From positions 372,001 through 436,000 of the forward strand of contig NZ_LR215035.1 in the NCBI RefSeq assembly GCF_900660655.1: a stretch of DNA of 64,000 nt, written 5' to 3'. The notes below the pieces were generated by a model. It ran no database searches. It saw only the letters and a program-made list of their open reading frames with translations, and was not told the origin of the DNA. This DNA comes from Mycoplasmopsis anatis. Its GTDB lineage: Bacteria > Bacillota_I > Bacilli_A > Mycoplasmatales > Metamycoplasmataceae. This document shows, in pieces, positions 22,270 through 34,475 of the stretch; position 1 is the first letter of the stretch; each line of letters opens with the position of its first letter. Made by a program: the position numbers and the translations under genes.

Positions 22270-24441
22270 CTATTTATTGTATTTATTATTAATTAATTCG
22301 ATTTCCTGTTCATTGGCATAAATTCTTAAGGTTACATTTTTAGTATTTTCTTTATGGTATTCATCAATTTGAACAACATCAAAAATCTTAGCTATGTTTT
22401 TAATTTCATTTATTTTATTAGTGATATTTTCATATTTCTCTAATGTGAAAGTTAAGTCAATTGTTTTAAGTGGTTCATAATTAATATCAGTAAATTTGAT
22501 TTTTTGCGCTGCATTATCTAACATAATTTCAGCATAGAATGCATTTGTGTTATCAACTTTTGGATGAATTTTACCAATTCAACCAATTAATTCATTATTA
22601 GATAAGATCTTTGCAGAAACATTCGGATGAATCATTTCATTATCTTTAAATGGAATGAATTCAACATTATCAAGCTTAAAGATATTTATAATATCTTGTT
22701 TTAACTCAAAAAAAGTTTTAATTGTTGAAGCAAATCCGCAAACAAATTTATTGTCATTTATCATTCCAATTTCAAAAATATTTAATAAGTCAATTTTTCT
22801 TTTTTGATTGTATTCTATTACTTCTTGAAGTGAAACTGAAATACTGTTTCTAATTTGTTCTCTTTCTTTTGAAACAAAAGTTAAAAGGGAAATGTTAGAG
22901 TCAAAATTAAATGGGTTTATGAAATTTTTAGCCTTAGAAATTAGTGAGAATGTTCTAACTTCTTGATATCCATTTGATTGAATCAGATTTTTGAGATTAT
23001 CTCTAGTTTTGGTTAATAAAGGTTTGATATTTGGTTGAATTGGATCGAAATTATTGTAAGAATAAAATCTAAATATTTCTTCAATTATGTCTTCAAAGAA
23101 TTCAATGTCATAACGGTAGTTAGGAACAATAACTAAATCATCTACAAATTTAAATCCTAATTTTGAAAGTTTCGAAAATGTATTGCTAAATTTATCTTTT
23201 ACTTCTTCAACTGTAACACCAGCGTATAGTGCAAGTTTTTCATAATCCATCTTAATTTCTTTTTTGGTTAAATTTAACGGTAAGTTTATTATGTTAGATA
23301 ATTCAAATTGTGCTAAATTTTTTCTTAAAAAATTAACTGCTCTAACCAAAATTTCAGGTGTAATAACTCTTGATGCTTGATTTGATGAGTTTGACTGCAT
23401 TTTAATTTCTTTAGCGCTATGTCTAACTTGTGAAGGATTAAAGACTCCAATTTCAAAAGCTAAATTAACACTATTTTGGGTTACTTTAGTTCTCTCTAGA
23501 CCCATTACTGATGCTAGAGAAATTTCACCATTTTCATCATAAATAGCTAACACATCTTTAACTTCAACATCTTTATTTCCTAATATTTGTGTTTTACCAG
23601 TAAATAAATCACAAGAAATATTGTTTCCTATTTTATCTCTATCATATACATGACATGTTGCACCAGTAAATAATAAAGTTAGATTGGTTAGGTTAACAAA
23701 AAAACCTAAATTAGCATCTATATCATGCTTAGCCAAAAATAATCTAGTTTCTAAATCACTTTGAATATCATTTGTTTTTTTAACTTCAAAAAATGTTAAC
23801 TCATGTGCTAAATTTTTGTTTACTGTTATTTTTGAATCAAAAGAGTCTTTAGTATCAATAAAATTAAAATTAAATTCTTTATCATAATAGGCACTAATTT
23901 CGTTAGCTAAAGTGAAGTAAGAATTAGCATCATTTCTATTAGCTGTAGTACTGATATCAATAATATAATCATCTAGTCCTAATTTTTTTATTGGATCATC
24001 ACTCAAGGTAGCGAAATTTTTAGGTAAAACTAAAATATGATCTCCATTTTTATCAATTAAGTCATGTTTATAATTTAATTCGCTTAGTGCTGCAAACATA
24101 CCTTCAGATTTAATTCCTTTAAGCTCTTTTTCTGTAAAAATTAAATCATTTTTACGTGAACCAACAGGAAAAAATACCACTAAATCATCTACCTTTAAGA
24201 TCGTATCTGTAGTTTGGATTGTACTAATACCATCTTTGTGTTTAACTGTTGCTACAGTTAGTCGCTTATCGTTTGGATTTATATATAAATCTTGAATAAT
24301 TCCGAATTTTAATCCTTCAATATCAGCAAATTTTTCAATGCTTTCAACTTCAAAACCTAAACTATTAATAACTTTAGTAATTGAAGGATCTAAATTGATC
24401 TCTGGTAGTAATTCTTTAAGTTTGTTTAATGATATTAACAT
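22270..24441 (-). CDS. pheT: Phenylalanyl-tRNA synthetase beta subunit
   Basis: 723 aa. Contains the N-terminal EMAP/tRNA-binding-like domain, B3/B4 and B5 domains and a C-terminal anticodon-binding FDX-ACB domain ([20 protein letters not shown]). TGA-Trp at 22579-22581 joins two parts. Follows ung with AAGGAG before ATG 24441. Somewhat shorter than the ~790-aa bacterial norm, as usual for mycoplasmas. Confidence 0.94.
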
Positions 24442-24450
24442 ATTACTCCT

Positions 24451-25099
24451 TTATTTTGTGCTAAAATCAATTTCTTGTTGATTTAACTCTTTTAATCTTT
24501 GGTTTATTTTTAAAAATAAATGTCCATCTTTGAAACTTTTATTATAAGAAAGCGGACTTGGATGAGACAAACGCAGCATTTTATTAATTTTAATATTTGC
24601 TTTTAAATATGTTTCATAAGCTTTATTCCCTAAAGCAACATAAACTACATTTTCATTAGCTTTATCAACTTCTTTTAATACTTGGATTATAAAGTTTTCT
24701 CATCCAAAATTCTTATGTGAGTTTGCTTTTCCTGAAGATACAGTTAATTGGGTGTTTAATAGCAAAACACCTTGTTTAGCTCAGTTATCTAATGAATTTG
24801 ATTTAAGTAAAACTTCTGGATAATCTTTTTTTAATTCAAGAAAAATATTTTGTAAGCTTTTAGGTCTTTCTTTTTGATTCATACTACTAAAAGCTAATCC
24901 ATCAGCAAATCCTTTAGATGGATATGGGTCTTGACCTAAAAAAACTACTTTGGTTTGATTAACTTGAAAAAACTCAAAAGCTCGAAACATTTTTGTTTGT
25001 TCTGGATAAATTTCACCTTCTTTTTCAGCTTGAGAAAGTTTAGAAATAATTTTTTGAAAGTACTCTTTTTTACCCTCAGATTGTAAAATATTTAGTCAA

Positions 25100-25110
<11 letters not shown>
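24451..25110 (-). CDS. ung: Uracil-DNA glycosylase
   Basis: 219 aa, family 1 UNG. Removes uracil from DNA. The catalytic water-activating motif [12 protein letters not shown], the Leu-insertion motif HPSPLS and [14 protein letters not shown] are all present. TGA-Trp codons at several sites. Its ATG overlaps the end of pheS by 11 nt, so it is inserted between pheS and pheT in one transcript. Confidence 0.95.
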
Positions 25111-26056
<946 letters not shown>

Positions 26057-26058
26057 TA

Positions 26059-27279
26059 TTACTCCTGACTGTTAAATTTTTTAATTTGTTCTCAGTATTG
26101 TTTAATTTTTTGTTCGTTAGAATTAGCTCCAAATTCATAAATTTTGGTATTAAGTAGTTGTTTAGGTAAATAATTTTGTTTTACATGATTGTTAGGGAAA
26201 TCATGTGGATATTTATATCCAATCCCATCACCTAATTTAGAAGCTGTTTTATAATGCGAGTCTTTTAAGTGATTTGGAATTGGGTAAATTTTTCCGTCTT
26301 CAATTAAATTTTGTGCATAACTAAATGCTTTATAAGTTGAATTGCTTTTTGGACTAAGTGCTAAATCTACAATTGCAAAACCTATTGGTAAATTAGCTTC
26401 AGGAAAACCTAGTTTTTCAACTGCGTCAAATGCTAAATTTACTCTTATTGAAACATTTGGATTAGCCATACCAATGTCTTCATAAGCCACACAAAGCATT
26501 CTTCTAAATAATCCTTGGAAATCACCACTTTTAAGAATTAAAGCCCCATAATATAAAGCTGCATCTGGATCACTACCTCTAAGAGATTTATGAAAAGCAC
26601 TTAAATTATTGTAATGAGCACTTGACTCCATATCGCTGTAAAAACTAACATTTGGAATGATTTTTTTAATTGTTTCTTTATCAACTTTAGTTTTTTTGTT
26701 ATTTATCATTGCTAACATTTGCAAGTTATTTAATGCACTTCGATAATCGCCTGCACCACTACGACTTAAATCAAGCAATTCTTCATAACCTATATCTAAG
26801 TATGGAAAGTGTGTTTGAACAACTTTTTCTAATGCTTTAGCGATTGTGTGTTCATTAATTTTCTCAAATCGCACTATTTGCATTCTACTTCTTAAAGCAG
26901 GATTAACTCTAAAATATGGATTTTCGGTTGTGGTGGCATATACAATTATTTTGTCAAATTCTAAGTAAGAAAGTAAAATGTCTTGTTTATCTTTATTTAG
27001 GCGATGAATTTCATCAATAATTAAAATATCACTATTATTAATTTTGTTCATCAAGTCATTTTTTGATTCGATTGTTGAATTAAAGTAACTATATTTTAAG
27101 TTCATATCATTAGCTAAGGCTACCGCTGCACTAGTTTTTCCAGTTCCACTTTCACCAAAGAAAATAAAACTAGTAGCTAATTTATTTTTAGCTACTTCTT
27201 TTAGTAACTGTACAGTATTTTCTTGACCTATAATTTGATCAAGAGTTTTAGGGCGTAGTTCATTAGCTATGTTATACAT
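26059..27279 (-). CDS. rarA: Replication-associated recombination protein A (RarA/MgsA) AAA+ ATPase
   Basis: 406 aa. Clamp-loader-like ATPase acting at stalled replication forks. Walker A FFGESGTGKTSAAVAL at about 42-55, Walker B ILIIDEIHRLN, sensor 1 VYATTTENPYFRVNPALRSR, and the C-terminal tetramer domain with GSDPDAALYYGALIL, RRMLCVAYEDIGMANP and KYPHDFPNN. These features separate it from RuvB. First gene of the pheS-ung-pheT-glyA transcript. Confidence 0.92.
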
Positions 27280-27352
27280 TACATTTAATATTTTATTATT
27301 TTATTTAAAATACCTAAATTAAATTAGCTCAAAATACTTAAAAATAAGAAAA

Positions 27353-27370
27353 AAACATCAAAAGATGTTT
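27353..27370 (-). terminator. Terminator of the ABC transporter operon
   Basis: AAACATC-TTTT-GATGTTT followed by TTTTTC on the minus strand. Confidence 0.8.
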
Positions 27371-27373
27371 ATT

Positions 27374-28123
27374 CTATAATTCAACGTTTTTAATGCTTTG
27401 AGTTATATCTCTTATAAACAATTCAAGTTCATCGTCATTAACAAATTTTTCTTGAATATTTGTAATATGATCACTGATTACACCGTCTCTAAGAACATAT
27501 ATTTCATTAGTTAGCTTTCTAATTTCGTTTGAGTCATGACTTATTAAAAGAATTGTTCCATTATATTTGTTAATGTAGCTCTCGATAATTTCTCTAACTT
27601 TTATTTTTGTATCAGCATCAAGACCTGCAGTAAATTCATCTAAAATTAGTAATTTAGGTTTAGAATATAACACAAAAAATAAATCAACTTTCTTTCTTTG
27701 TCCACCACTAAGACGATCATATCTCATACCTAGATAGGATTTAATTTGTAAAATTTCATATAGTTTACCAATAAAATCCATATCCAAAATATCTTTGAAG
27801 TTTAAAACTAAAAGTTTATATAAATCTTTGACAGTTGGTTTTTTTAATTCAATTTCGTTTTGAAATTGTAGGGCTATTTTTTCTTTAGGTGATATTAAAT
27901 AATCATAATTATAATTAATTTCTCCACTTGTAATTTCTGAGAAGCCAGCAATAATTTTAGCTAGAGTAGTTTTACCTGAACCATTTTTACCCACTAAAGC
28001 AATTCTTTGTTGTTCATTTATATTTAAGTTAATTCCTTTTAAGACCTCTATTCTTTCTTTTTTTAATAGAGAATTTTTAAATTCTTTGTGTAAATCTTTA
28101 ATCTCTATAATTGTCTTACTCAT
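27374..28123 (-). CDS. ABC transporter ATP-binding protein
   Basis: 249 aa. Walker A VGKNGSGKTTLAK (about 42-54), signature LSGGQRKKVDL, Walker B KLLILDEFTAGLD, switch His in ILLISHDSNEI. Overlaps the permease gene by 8 nt, so the two form one transporter. The Q-loop reads ALQFQNEIELKKPTVKDL. Resembles nucleotide-binding subunits of exporter-type (ABC-2-like) systems. The substrate is not evident. Confidence 0.88.
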   Translation of the reverse strand: MSKTIIEIKDLHKEFKNSLLKKERIEVLKGINLNINEQQRIALVGKNGSGKTTLAKIIAGFSEITSGEINYNYDYLISPKEKIALQFQNEIELKKPTVKDLYKLLVLNFKDILDMDFIGKLYEILQIKSYLGMRYDRLSGGQRKKVDLFFVLYSKPKLLILDEFTAGLDADTKIKVREIIESYINKYNGTILLISHDSNEIRKLTNEIYVLRDGVISDHITNIQEKFVNDDELELFIRDITQSIKNVEL

Positions 28124-29087
28124 ATTTTCCGCCTTTTTTGAAGTGATGATATGCTAAATAACCTATCATTGAACTTGTTCAAATTCCTCTAAAGACTCAT
28201 AAAATTATTTCAGCTTGTTCTGTTGTAACAAAATTAAACCCATTTTTATTACCAATATTTTTTATAAACTCAGATGTTTGAATAAATTCTAATTTAAATG
28301 GATTCATCAATACATAGAATATTGAGTCAAAGATTGTTAAAACCGTAGCAAATTGAGTATTTAAGGTCGATTCATAGTCAAAACTAATAGATCCAAACTT
28401 TAAGAATGCTTTTACAATTGGAATCACAATTGCAAAAAACATAACAGGAAACACAATTACATATGTTGCTTTTTGAACAAATTTTCTATCCATTTTGTAT
28501 CTAAATAAATCAGTAATAATATAAGTAATTCCTGTTATAAAAATGTAATACATTATAAAATAAATTACATTAATTAATTCATTTTTGAAGAAATTTTGAT
28601 TCAATGAGTATTCTTTATTTATGCTTGAAAATATTACTGTAACTAAATCAAGTAAGATAAACACTGAAAGTGCAAAACCAAAAAATATCAACGATGAAAT
28701 AAGAGGTATATATTTAATATTTTTCTCTTTTGTCGTCATCAATAAAGTTCTTCTGATATATGTATTTCTAATTTTATATTGCATACTTACAAAAAATAGG
28801 GCTAATGGTAATATAAAATATAATCCATTATTCGCAATTAAAAATGTTACACCTGAAATAGTTCCATTGTTTAATCATGAAATAAAACTTGAGGAGATAT
28901 AATAAATAACATTTATATTTGCGTATTTTGGGTTTTGGTTTTTATTAAATAAGATTATTAATCAAGCAAGTAGTCCTAAAACGATTAAGAAACCTAGGAT
29001 TATTGATAAAGTTATAATTCACCCTAAGTTTAATTGAACTCAAATTTTACGTTGAATTTGTTTTCTTATTTTTATATCATTTTTCAT
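28116..29087 (-). CDS. ABC transporter permease-like membrane protein
   Basis: 323 aa, about six or seven membrane helices, Asn/Phe rich, joined across several TGA-Trp codons. ATG 29087 is weakly preceded by AAGG. It has no soluble domain and no motif I recognise; it is called a permease only because its stop overlaps the ATP-binding gene. Together they could form an ABC-2-type exporter. Confidence 0.7.
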
Positions 29088-29158
29088 ATCTTAATTCTAC
29101 CTTAATTTATTTTTTTATATATTACAATTCTAATTGTATACAAAAATATATATAAAAA

Positions 29159-29176
29159 ACGTAAGTAAACTTACGT
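29159..29176 (-). terminator. Terminator of the IMPACT-pepA-nrnA operon
   Basis: ACGTAAG / CTTACGT hairpin (loop TTTA) followed by TTTTTTATA on the minus strand. Confidence 0.85.
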
Positions 29177-29181
29177 AATCT

Positions 29182-30153
29182 TTACTTGGTTTCACTTTGA
29201 TATCTAATAACCTCAGCATTACAGTCAGCAACAAGAGCATCAATTTGGTCAAAACTATCTAAAATACATCCCGAAGCACGGTCATGTCCACCACCGTTTC
29301 ATTTACGAGCCACTACATTAACAAGTGGTCCATTTGATCTAAGTTCAACTCTTATCTTATGGTCTTCCTCTTCAGTAAATTGTACTCAAATTGGATAACC
29401 TTCAATATTTCCAATAGAATTAACTCTAATTGATGATTGAGGTGTTTTATTGAATTTTAATGTTTCTTCAAGAGAGTTTTTAATATATGCAACTTGACCA
29501 TTAACTTTTAAGGTTGAAACTAATCAAGAGTTAAATTGAATTTCATTTAATGATGTTTTAGAAAGATTTGAATGAATAAAATCACTTTCAAGTCCGTTTT
29601 CATACAAGTGTGCAACAAGTTTAAATGTTCTAGCACTTGTTTTATCGTATAAAAATCTTCCTGAATCTGTATTAATTCCTAAATATAGTAAGTTTGCTGC
29701 TTTTTTTGTAATTTTTCAATTATTAACAAATGCTAGTTGAGCTATCATTTCATCAGCAGCAATATAACTTGAATCAACTCACTTAGAATTTTTATCAAGA
29801 TCATCATCATTTGGGTGATGATCAATTCTTAAAGTTTCTGGAAAGAGATTTTTATCTAAAACTTCTCTACATTCAATTCTCTCTTTAAAATTAGCATCAA
29901 CAATAACTCCAAGTGATTTAGATAAGATTTCATCTGATGGAATTGGGTCATGAACTATGTCTAAAAATGAAAAATTGCCTTTAGCATCACCAATAGCATA
30001 AACTTTCTTATTAGGATAATTTGTTTCAAGTAATTCTTTAAGTCCAAATTGACTTCCTAAGCAGTCACCATCAGGTCTAATGTGGTGAAAAATAACAATT
30101 GAATCGTATTTTTCTAATAATTCTGTTGCGATCTTTTCATTACCTACTAACAT
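29182..30153 (-). CDS. nrnA: DHH-family nanoRNase / pAp phosphatase (NrnA-like), copy 1
   Basis: 323 aa. DHH/DHHA1 phosphoesterase that degrades 2-5-nt RNA oligonucleotides and, in Gram-positives, dephosphorylates pAp. Metal ligands are in VIFHHIRPDGDCLGS (residues 20-34), GVIVDAN, RIDHHPNDDD (the DHH motif), and GINTDSGRF. The DHHA1 part has LRSNGPLVNVVA and WNGGGHDRASG. TGA-Trp at 29779-29781 and others. About half identical, by eye, to the plus-strand copy at 32183. Last gene after pepA, with a ribosome site AAGGAG. Confidence 0.9.
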
Positions 30154-30168
30154 ATTAATTCTCCTTTT

Positions 30169-31545
30169 TTAATTATTTAATTTAGCAAATTCTACTAATG
30201 TTGAAATTAATGCACCTTGTGGTTCTCCTTTTACTTCAGCAGTAAAAGCTACATCACAATGAATATATGGGATATTATTTGTGAATTCTTTAAGGAACAT
30301 TGCAGCACTATTTGAATCAGATTTTGATGAGCTTGAGTAATTATTTAAATCAGCAACCTTAGATTCTTTATTTGTTTTGTGGAAATCATCATGTAATGGC
30401 ATTCTTCAAACTTTTTCATGACTAATTTGGGCTGCTTTATTAAATAATTCTCATTTTTTATCATCTGTTGATCAAACTCCACTATATACAGAACCTAAAG
30501 CATAACTTAATGAACCTGTTAATGTAGCAACATCTACAAGTTGAGTTGCTTTAAGTTCGCTAGCACCATAAAATAGTCCATCAGCAAGAACTAAACGTCC
30601 TTCAGCATCAGTGTCAGTTACTTCTACTCATTTACCAGACATGGATTCATAAATATTCTCTGGAAGTGAAGCATCATTAGCTAATCTATTATCTGTTATC
30701 ATCATAACTGCTGTAGCGTTTGTTTTTAATTTTAATTGTGCAATCGCTTTAATTGCATATGCAACAATCACTGAACCGGACATATCATATTTCATTCCGT
30801 TCATATGATAACCTTTTGTGTTAACTCCACCGGTATCAAAAGTAATACCTTTACCAACATAAACGTTATGTTCTTTGCTTTGAGGATTGTTTTTGTATTC
30901 AACTACAACAACTCTAGGTTCATGAGTACTTCCTTTATTAACTGAAAGTAATAGTCCCATATTTAATTCTCTAATTTGTGCTTTAGTTAAAACCCTAACA
31001 TGTAGATTTTTGATATCCTTAAAATCATCAACAATTTTTTCAGCAAGTTGTTCCGAATTAAGGAAATTCTCAGGCATTATTTGTAAATTTCTGCAATCAT
31101 TTATTGACTGAGAAATAATTGTTACTTCATTAAATAATTCTTTGTATTTTTCTGGATTTTCAATTATTAAGTTAAAATTATTTGTTTTTTCTTTTTTAGG
31201 TTTTTCTTTATCTTTTTTGCTACGTTTAAATAAGCTAAAAGTATCAAAATAAAACACAGATGTAAACAGTCTAATTAACTCTTCAATTTTTAAATTATTT
31301 GCCAAAAATGAACTTAAATTAATATCTACATTCTCTTCTAAAGAAAATATTTTTGATATCATTTTTTTTACTTCATAGTAATTGAATTTATCTTTATCAA
31401 AGTATAAATAAGCATTATTGCTTGATTTATCAACAACAAATAAGCCATGTTCTTTTCTTACGAAATTAGGTTTATTGGATTCAAAAACTGCATTAACTAA
31501 TAAGTTATTCGAATTAGTTTGATTAACCAACTTTAGTTTTTTCAT
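30169..31545 (-). CDS. pepA: Leucyl aminopeptidase (M17, PepA type)
   Basis: 458 aa. Dizinc aminopeptidase releasing N-terminal residues from peptides, important for an auxotroph. Metal ligands and catalytic residues: [11 protein letters not shown] (Lys, Asp), MKYDMSGS, and [15 protein letters not shown] (Asp, Glu, Arg). The weakly conserved N-terminal domain carries a basic linker [14 protein letters not shown] near residue 112. Trp codons are TGA. Placed between the IMPACT protein (6 nt upstream) and nrnA copy 1. Confidence 0.94.
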
Positions 31546-31551
31546 ATTATT

Positions 31552-31917
31552 TTACCTTTCAATTAAATAATTGTCAATAGCACATTGAGCTGCTTGACGA
31601 TACGCTCTAATCAATCCACCGGCTCCAAGTTTTATTCCGCCAAAATAACGTACAACAACAACTAAAACATTCTTAACGTTTTTTAGTTGAATTAAATCTA
31701 AAATTGGTCTTCCTGCAGTATGTTTAGGTTCACCATCATCATCATAACCAGCCTCATCCACTTTATTTTCGTTTGTAAAAAGATAAGCATAACAAACATG
31801 TCTAGCCTTTTTATACTCTTTTTTAAGATTTTGTACTATAGTTGAAACTTCTTTTTTATTATTTATTTCATAAACTTTTGAATAAAAAGTGGACTTTTTT
31901 ATCACTATTTCATGCAT
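31552..31917 (-). CDS. IMPACT/YigZ-family protein, single-domain form
   Basis: 121 aa. Contains the UPF0029 (IMPACT) domain: [26 protein letters not shown] and [21 protein letters not shown]. The usual bacterial YigZ has a second C-terminal domain (about 200 aa total) that is absent here. Role unclear; family members bind nucleic acid or influence the translational stress response. First gene of the pepA-nrnA operon. Confidence 0.88.
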   Translation of the reverse strand: MHEIVIKKSTFYSKVYEINNKKEVSTIVQNLKKEYKKARHVCYAYLFTNENKVDEAGYDDDGEPKHTAGRPILDLIQLKNVKNVLVVVVRYFGGIKLGAGGLIRAYRQAAQCAIDNYLIER

Positions 31918-31921
31918 TTAT

Positions 31922-31940
31922 ATTGTAATTATATTACAAT
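31922..31940. repeat. Short inverted repeat in the divergent promoter region
   Basis: ATTGTAA-TTATA-TTACAAT, 7-bp perfect arms, just upstream of the IMPACT gene start and the tiny membrane gene. Could be an operator or a hairpin; no direct evidence. Confidence 0.4.
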
Positions 31941-31993
31941 TATTTCTATTTAGAAGTATAATTATAATTGTATAAATATAGATAGGAGTAATT

Positions 31994-32143
31994 GTGAACT
32001 TTTTAATCTTAATAATAGTTTTTTTAATAGGTATTGCTTTGATGAAAATATTCCTTAAAACATTGAAATTTATATTAATTGGAATGTTAGTTTTGCTTAT
32101 TATTTTAGCCTTACTAGGAACTGGACTGTTCATATGACTCTAA
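31994..32143 (+). CDS. Small hydrophobic membrane protein, 49 aa
   Basis: GTG start (31994) with a good ATAGGAGTAATT site and TATAAT-like boxes upstream; ends in TAA after a TGA-Trp. Two predicted membrane helices with a short basic turn (ALMKIFLKTLKF). Located 39 nt before nrnA copy 2, so probably on the same transcript. Family not recognised; could be non-coding, but ribosome site, hydrophobicity and codon use favour a real gene. Confidence 0.55.
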
Positions 32144-32182
32144 TATAATCTATATTTTTTATTTTAAAAATTAGGAGAAGAA

Positions 32183-33148
32183 ATGATTATTGGTAATTCT
32201 AAAGTAGCTATAGAAGCTATTGAACAATACGATTCAATTGTTATTTTTCACCACATTAGACCTGATGGTGACTGTTTAGGAAGTCAAGCTGGTTTGGCTG
32301 AATTAATCAGAACTAATTATCCAAATAAAAGAGTTTATACCGTTGGAGATAGTCAACATACATTTGATTTCATGAACTATAAATTTAATAAATACGAAGA
32401 AATTGATTTTACTAATTCATTAGCAATTGTTGTTGATGCATCAAGTGGTGATAGAATCGAATGTGCTGAACTATTGTACGAAAATAAAACAACAGCTAAA
32501 CTAAGAATAGATCATCATCCAAATGATGCTGATATTAAATATGACTATAACTGAATAGATGAACATTATGTAGCTGCTGCTGAAATGATAGCTCAAATAG
32601 CTAAAGATGCCGGTTGAAAAGTAACAGAAAAAGCCGCTGCACACGTATACCTTGGTATTAATACAGATTCAGGTAGATTTTTATATCCAGATACATCAGC
32701 AAGAACTCATGATTTAGTTTCATTCTTAATGAGAGAAGGGAACTTTCATCCTAAAAATATTCTTGCTGAACTTGGAAAACGTTCATTAAGAGATATTCAA
32801 TTTGTTGGAAAAATTTTAAGTGGGTTTGAGAAAAAAGGAAGAGTTCTTTATTATAAAATAACAACAGAAATTATGAATGAGTTTGGTATGAACTCACTTG
32901 AAGCTGCCATCTTTGTTAATGAGTTGGCTAATATTGATGATAATAGATGTTGAGCATTCTTTATTCAACTTGAAGATGGAAAAGTTCGTGGTAGATTACG
33001 TTCAAACGGACCACTTGTTAATGTTGTAGCACGTGAATTTAATGGTGGTGGACATGATAATGCTGCTGGTATTACTTTGGATTCATGAACTCAAGTTGAT
33101 TTAGTTTTAGATAAATTAAATGAAGCTATTATTGAATTTGAAAAATAA
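32183..33148 (+). CDS. nrnA: DHH-family nanoRNase / pAp phosphatase (NrnA-like), copy 2
   Basis: 321 aa. Same motifs as the minus-strand copy: VIFHHIRPDGDCLGS, AIVVDASSGDR, RIDHHPNDAD, GINTDSGRF, LRSNGPLVNVVA and FNGGGHDNAAG. All metal-binding Asp and His residues are present, so both copies look active. It has an AGGAGAAG ribosome site. Mycoplasmas commonly keep two such proteins; one may be specialised in oligoribonucleotides and the other in pAp or cyclic-dinucleotide products, but sequence alone cannot assign them. Confidence 0.9.
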
Positions 33149-33176
33149 AAATATAAGCATTAAATGCTTATATTTT
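33148..33176. terminator. Bidirectional terminator between nrnA copy 2 and metK
   Basis: 13-bp perfect inverted repeat AAAATATAAGCAT / ATGCTTATATTTT with a 3-nt loop, serving both convergent genes. Confidence 0.88.
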
Positions 33177-34330
33177 TATTTTTTGTAATTAGAGTTATAG
33201 TTTAATTCGATATATTGTTTAATATTATCAACCATGTTTAATTTTTCTCATGTAAATGATTCTTCATTTCTTCCGAAGTGCCCAAAACAAGCTGTTTTAG
33301 CATAAATTGGTTTTTTTAGATCTAATTTTTCAATAATACCTCTTGGTGTTAAATCGAATAAATCATCAACCATTTTTTGAATAAATTTAACAGGGTACTT
33401 GTGAGTTTTGAAAGTATTAATCGCAATTGAAATAGGTTTAGCTTTTCCAATAGCATAAGCTATTTGAATTTCAATTTTTGAACAAACACCAGCAGCTACA
33501 AGGTTTTTACAAATTCATCTTGCTGCATAAGCAGCTGAACGATCAACCTTAGTTGCATCTTTACCACTAAAAGCTCCACCACCATGATGAGCATAACCAC
33601 CGTAAGTGTCAACTATAATTTTTCTACCAGTTAATCCTGTGTCGCCTATTGGACCGCCAATTACAAATTTTCCAGTTGTATTAATTAAAATTCTATTTGC
33701 TTTATCGAATCCATATTCATTTAATACAACATTAATAATATTTTCGATTATAAAAGTATTGAATTCTTCCTTATTATAATCTTCAGCATGTTGAATCGAC
33801 ATTAAAACTGTGTCGATTTTAACATTTTCAAAATCTGTATAATCAACAGTGACTTGACTTTTCATATCAGATTTTGCTCATTTGAATTTGCCATTTGCTC
33901 TAAGTTCATCTGCTTTTTGAACTAATTTATGAGCTAAAGTAATAGCCAAAGGCATATAATCTTTAGTTTCATTTGTAGCAAAACCAAACATTATTCCTTG
34001 ATCACCCGCACCTAAGTTATCATTTTTTTTGACTACTCCTTGTGCAATATCAGGACTTTGTTTCTTAATGTCTGTAAAGAAATTAATGTCATATGAATAA
34101 TATCCTAAATTCTTAAGTACATTTTTTGCAATTTCTACTACGTCAATTTTTGCTTGTGATTCAACTTCTCCAGCAATCATAACATTTTTACCACTGGCCA
34201 TCGTTTCAATAGCTACTCTAGAATTAGGATCAAGTTTTAAATACTCATCAAGAATTGAGTCAGAAATTTGATCACAAACTTTATCAGGATGTCCTTTTCC
34301 GACTGATTCAGATGTAAAAAGTTTTTTCAT
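33176..34330 (-). CDS. metK: S-adenosylmethionine synthetase
   Basis: 384 aa. Makes SAM from methionine and [63 protein letters not shown] and the P-loop-like [19 protein letters not shown] are intact, as is the end TACFGHFGR. Four or more Trp residues are coded by TGA. Strong AAGGAGG site at 34336-34342, placed 4 nt after the 3' arm of a structured leader, suggesting translational control. The upstream gene in the same direction is era. Confidence 0.97.
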
Positions 34331-34461
34331 TTATTCCTCCTTATAAATTAGCACAGGAGTTTATTTTGCATGTTGGTTAATACCCTAACTATCCACCTTG
34401 CTTAAATGTAGGTTGGCAATGGTCACAGCCGTCAAGCTACCATACTCTATATGCTAATTGG
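34331..34461 (-). promoter_or_regulatory. Structured leader RNA of metK, candidate riboswitch
   Basis: Minus-strand 5' leader starting right after a TATAAT box (34473-34468). An 8-bp outer stem pairs AATTAGCA (34459-34452) with TGCTAATT (34353-34346); inside it GAG (34447-34445) can pair with CTC (34359-34357). GCTTGA (34437-34432) can pair with TTAAGC (34405-34400), and GGC with GCC nearby. The anti-Shine-Dalgarno CTCCT (34359-34355) can instead pair with the ribosome site AGGAG, giving a mutually exclusive ON/OFF pair. SAM is the obvious candidate ligand, but I cannot match the sequence to the SAM-I, SAM-II, SMK or SAM-IV consensus. Confidence 0.5.
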
Positions 34462-34467
34462 ATTTAT

Positions 34468-34473
34468 ATTATA
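34468..34473 (-). promoter_or_regulatory. -10 box of the metK leader
   Basis: TATAAT on the minus strand, placed so that transcription would begin just before the outer stem of the metK leader. It lies 3 nt past the era stop. Confidence 0.5.
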
Positions 34474-34475
34474 TA

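Noticed and set aside
34331..34461. metK leader as a tRNA, SRP RNA or T-box
   Set aside because: No cloverleaf or CCA end, no SRP GGAA-tetraloop core, no T-box GGGTGGNACCGCG motif.
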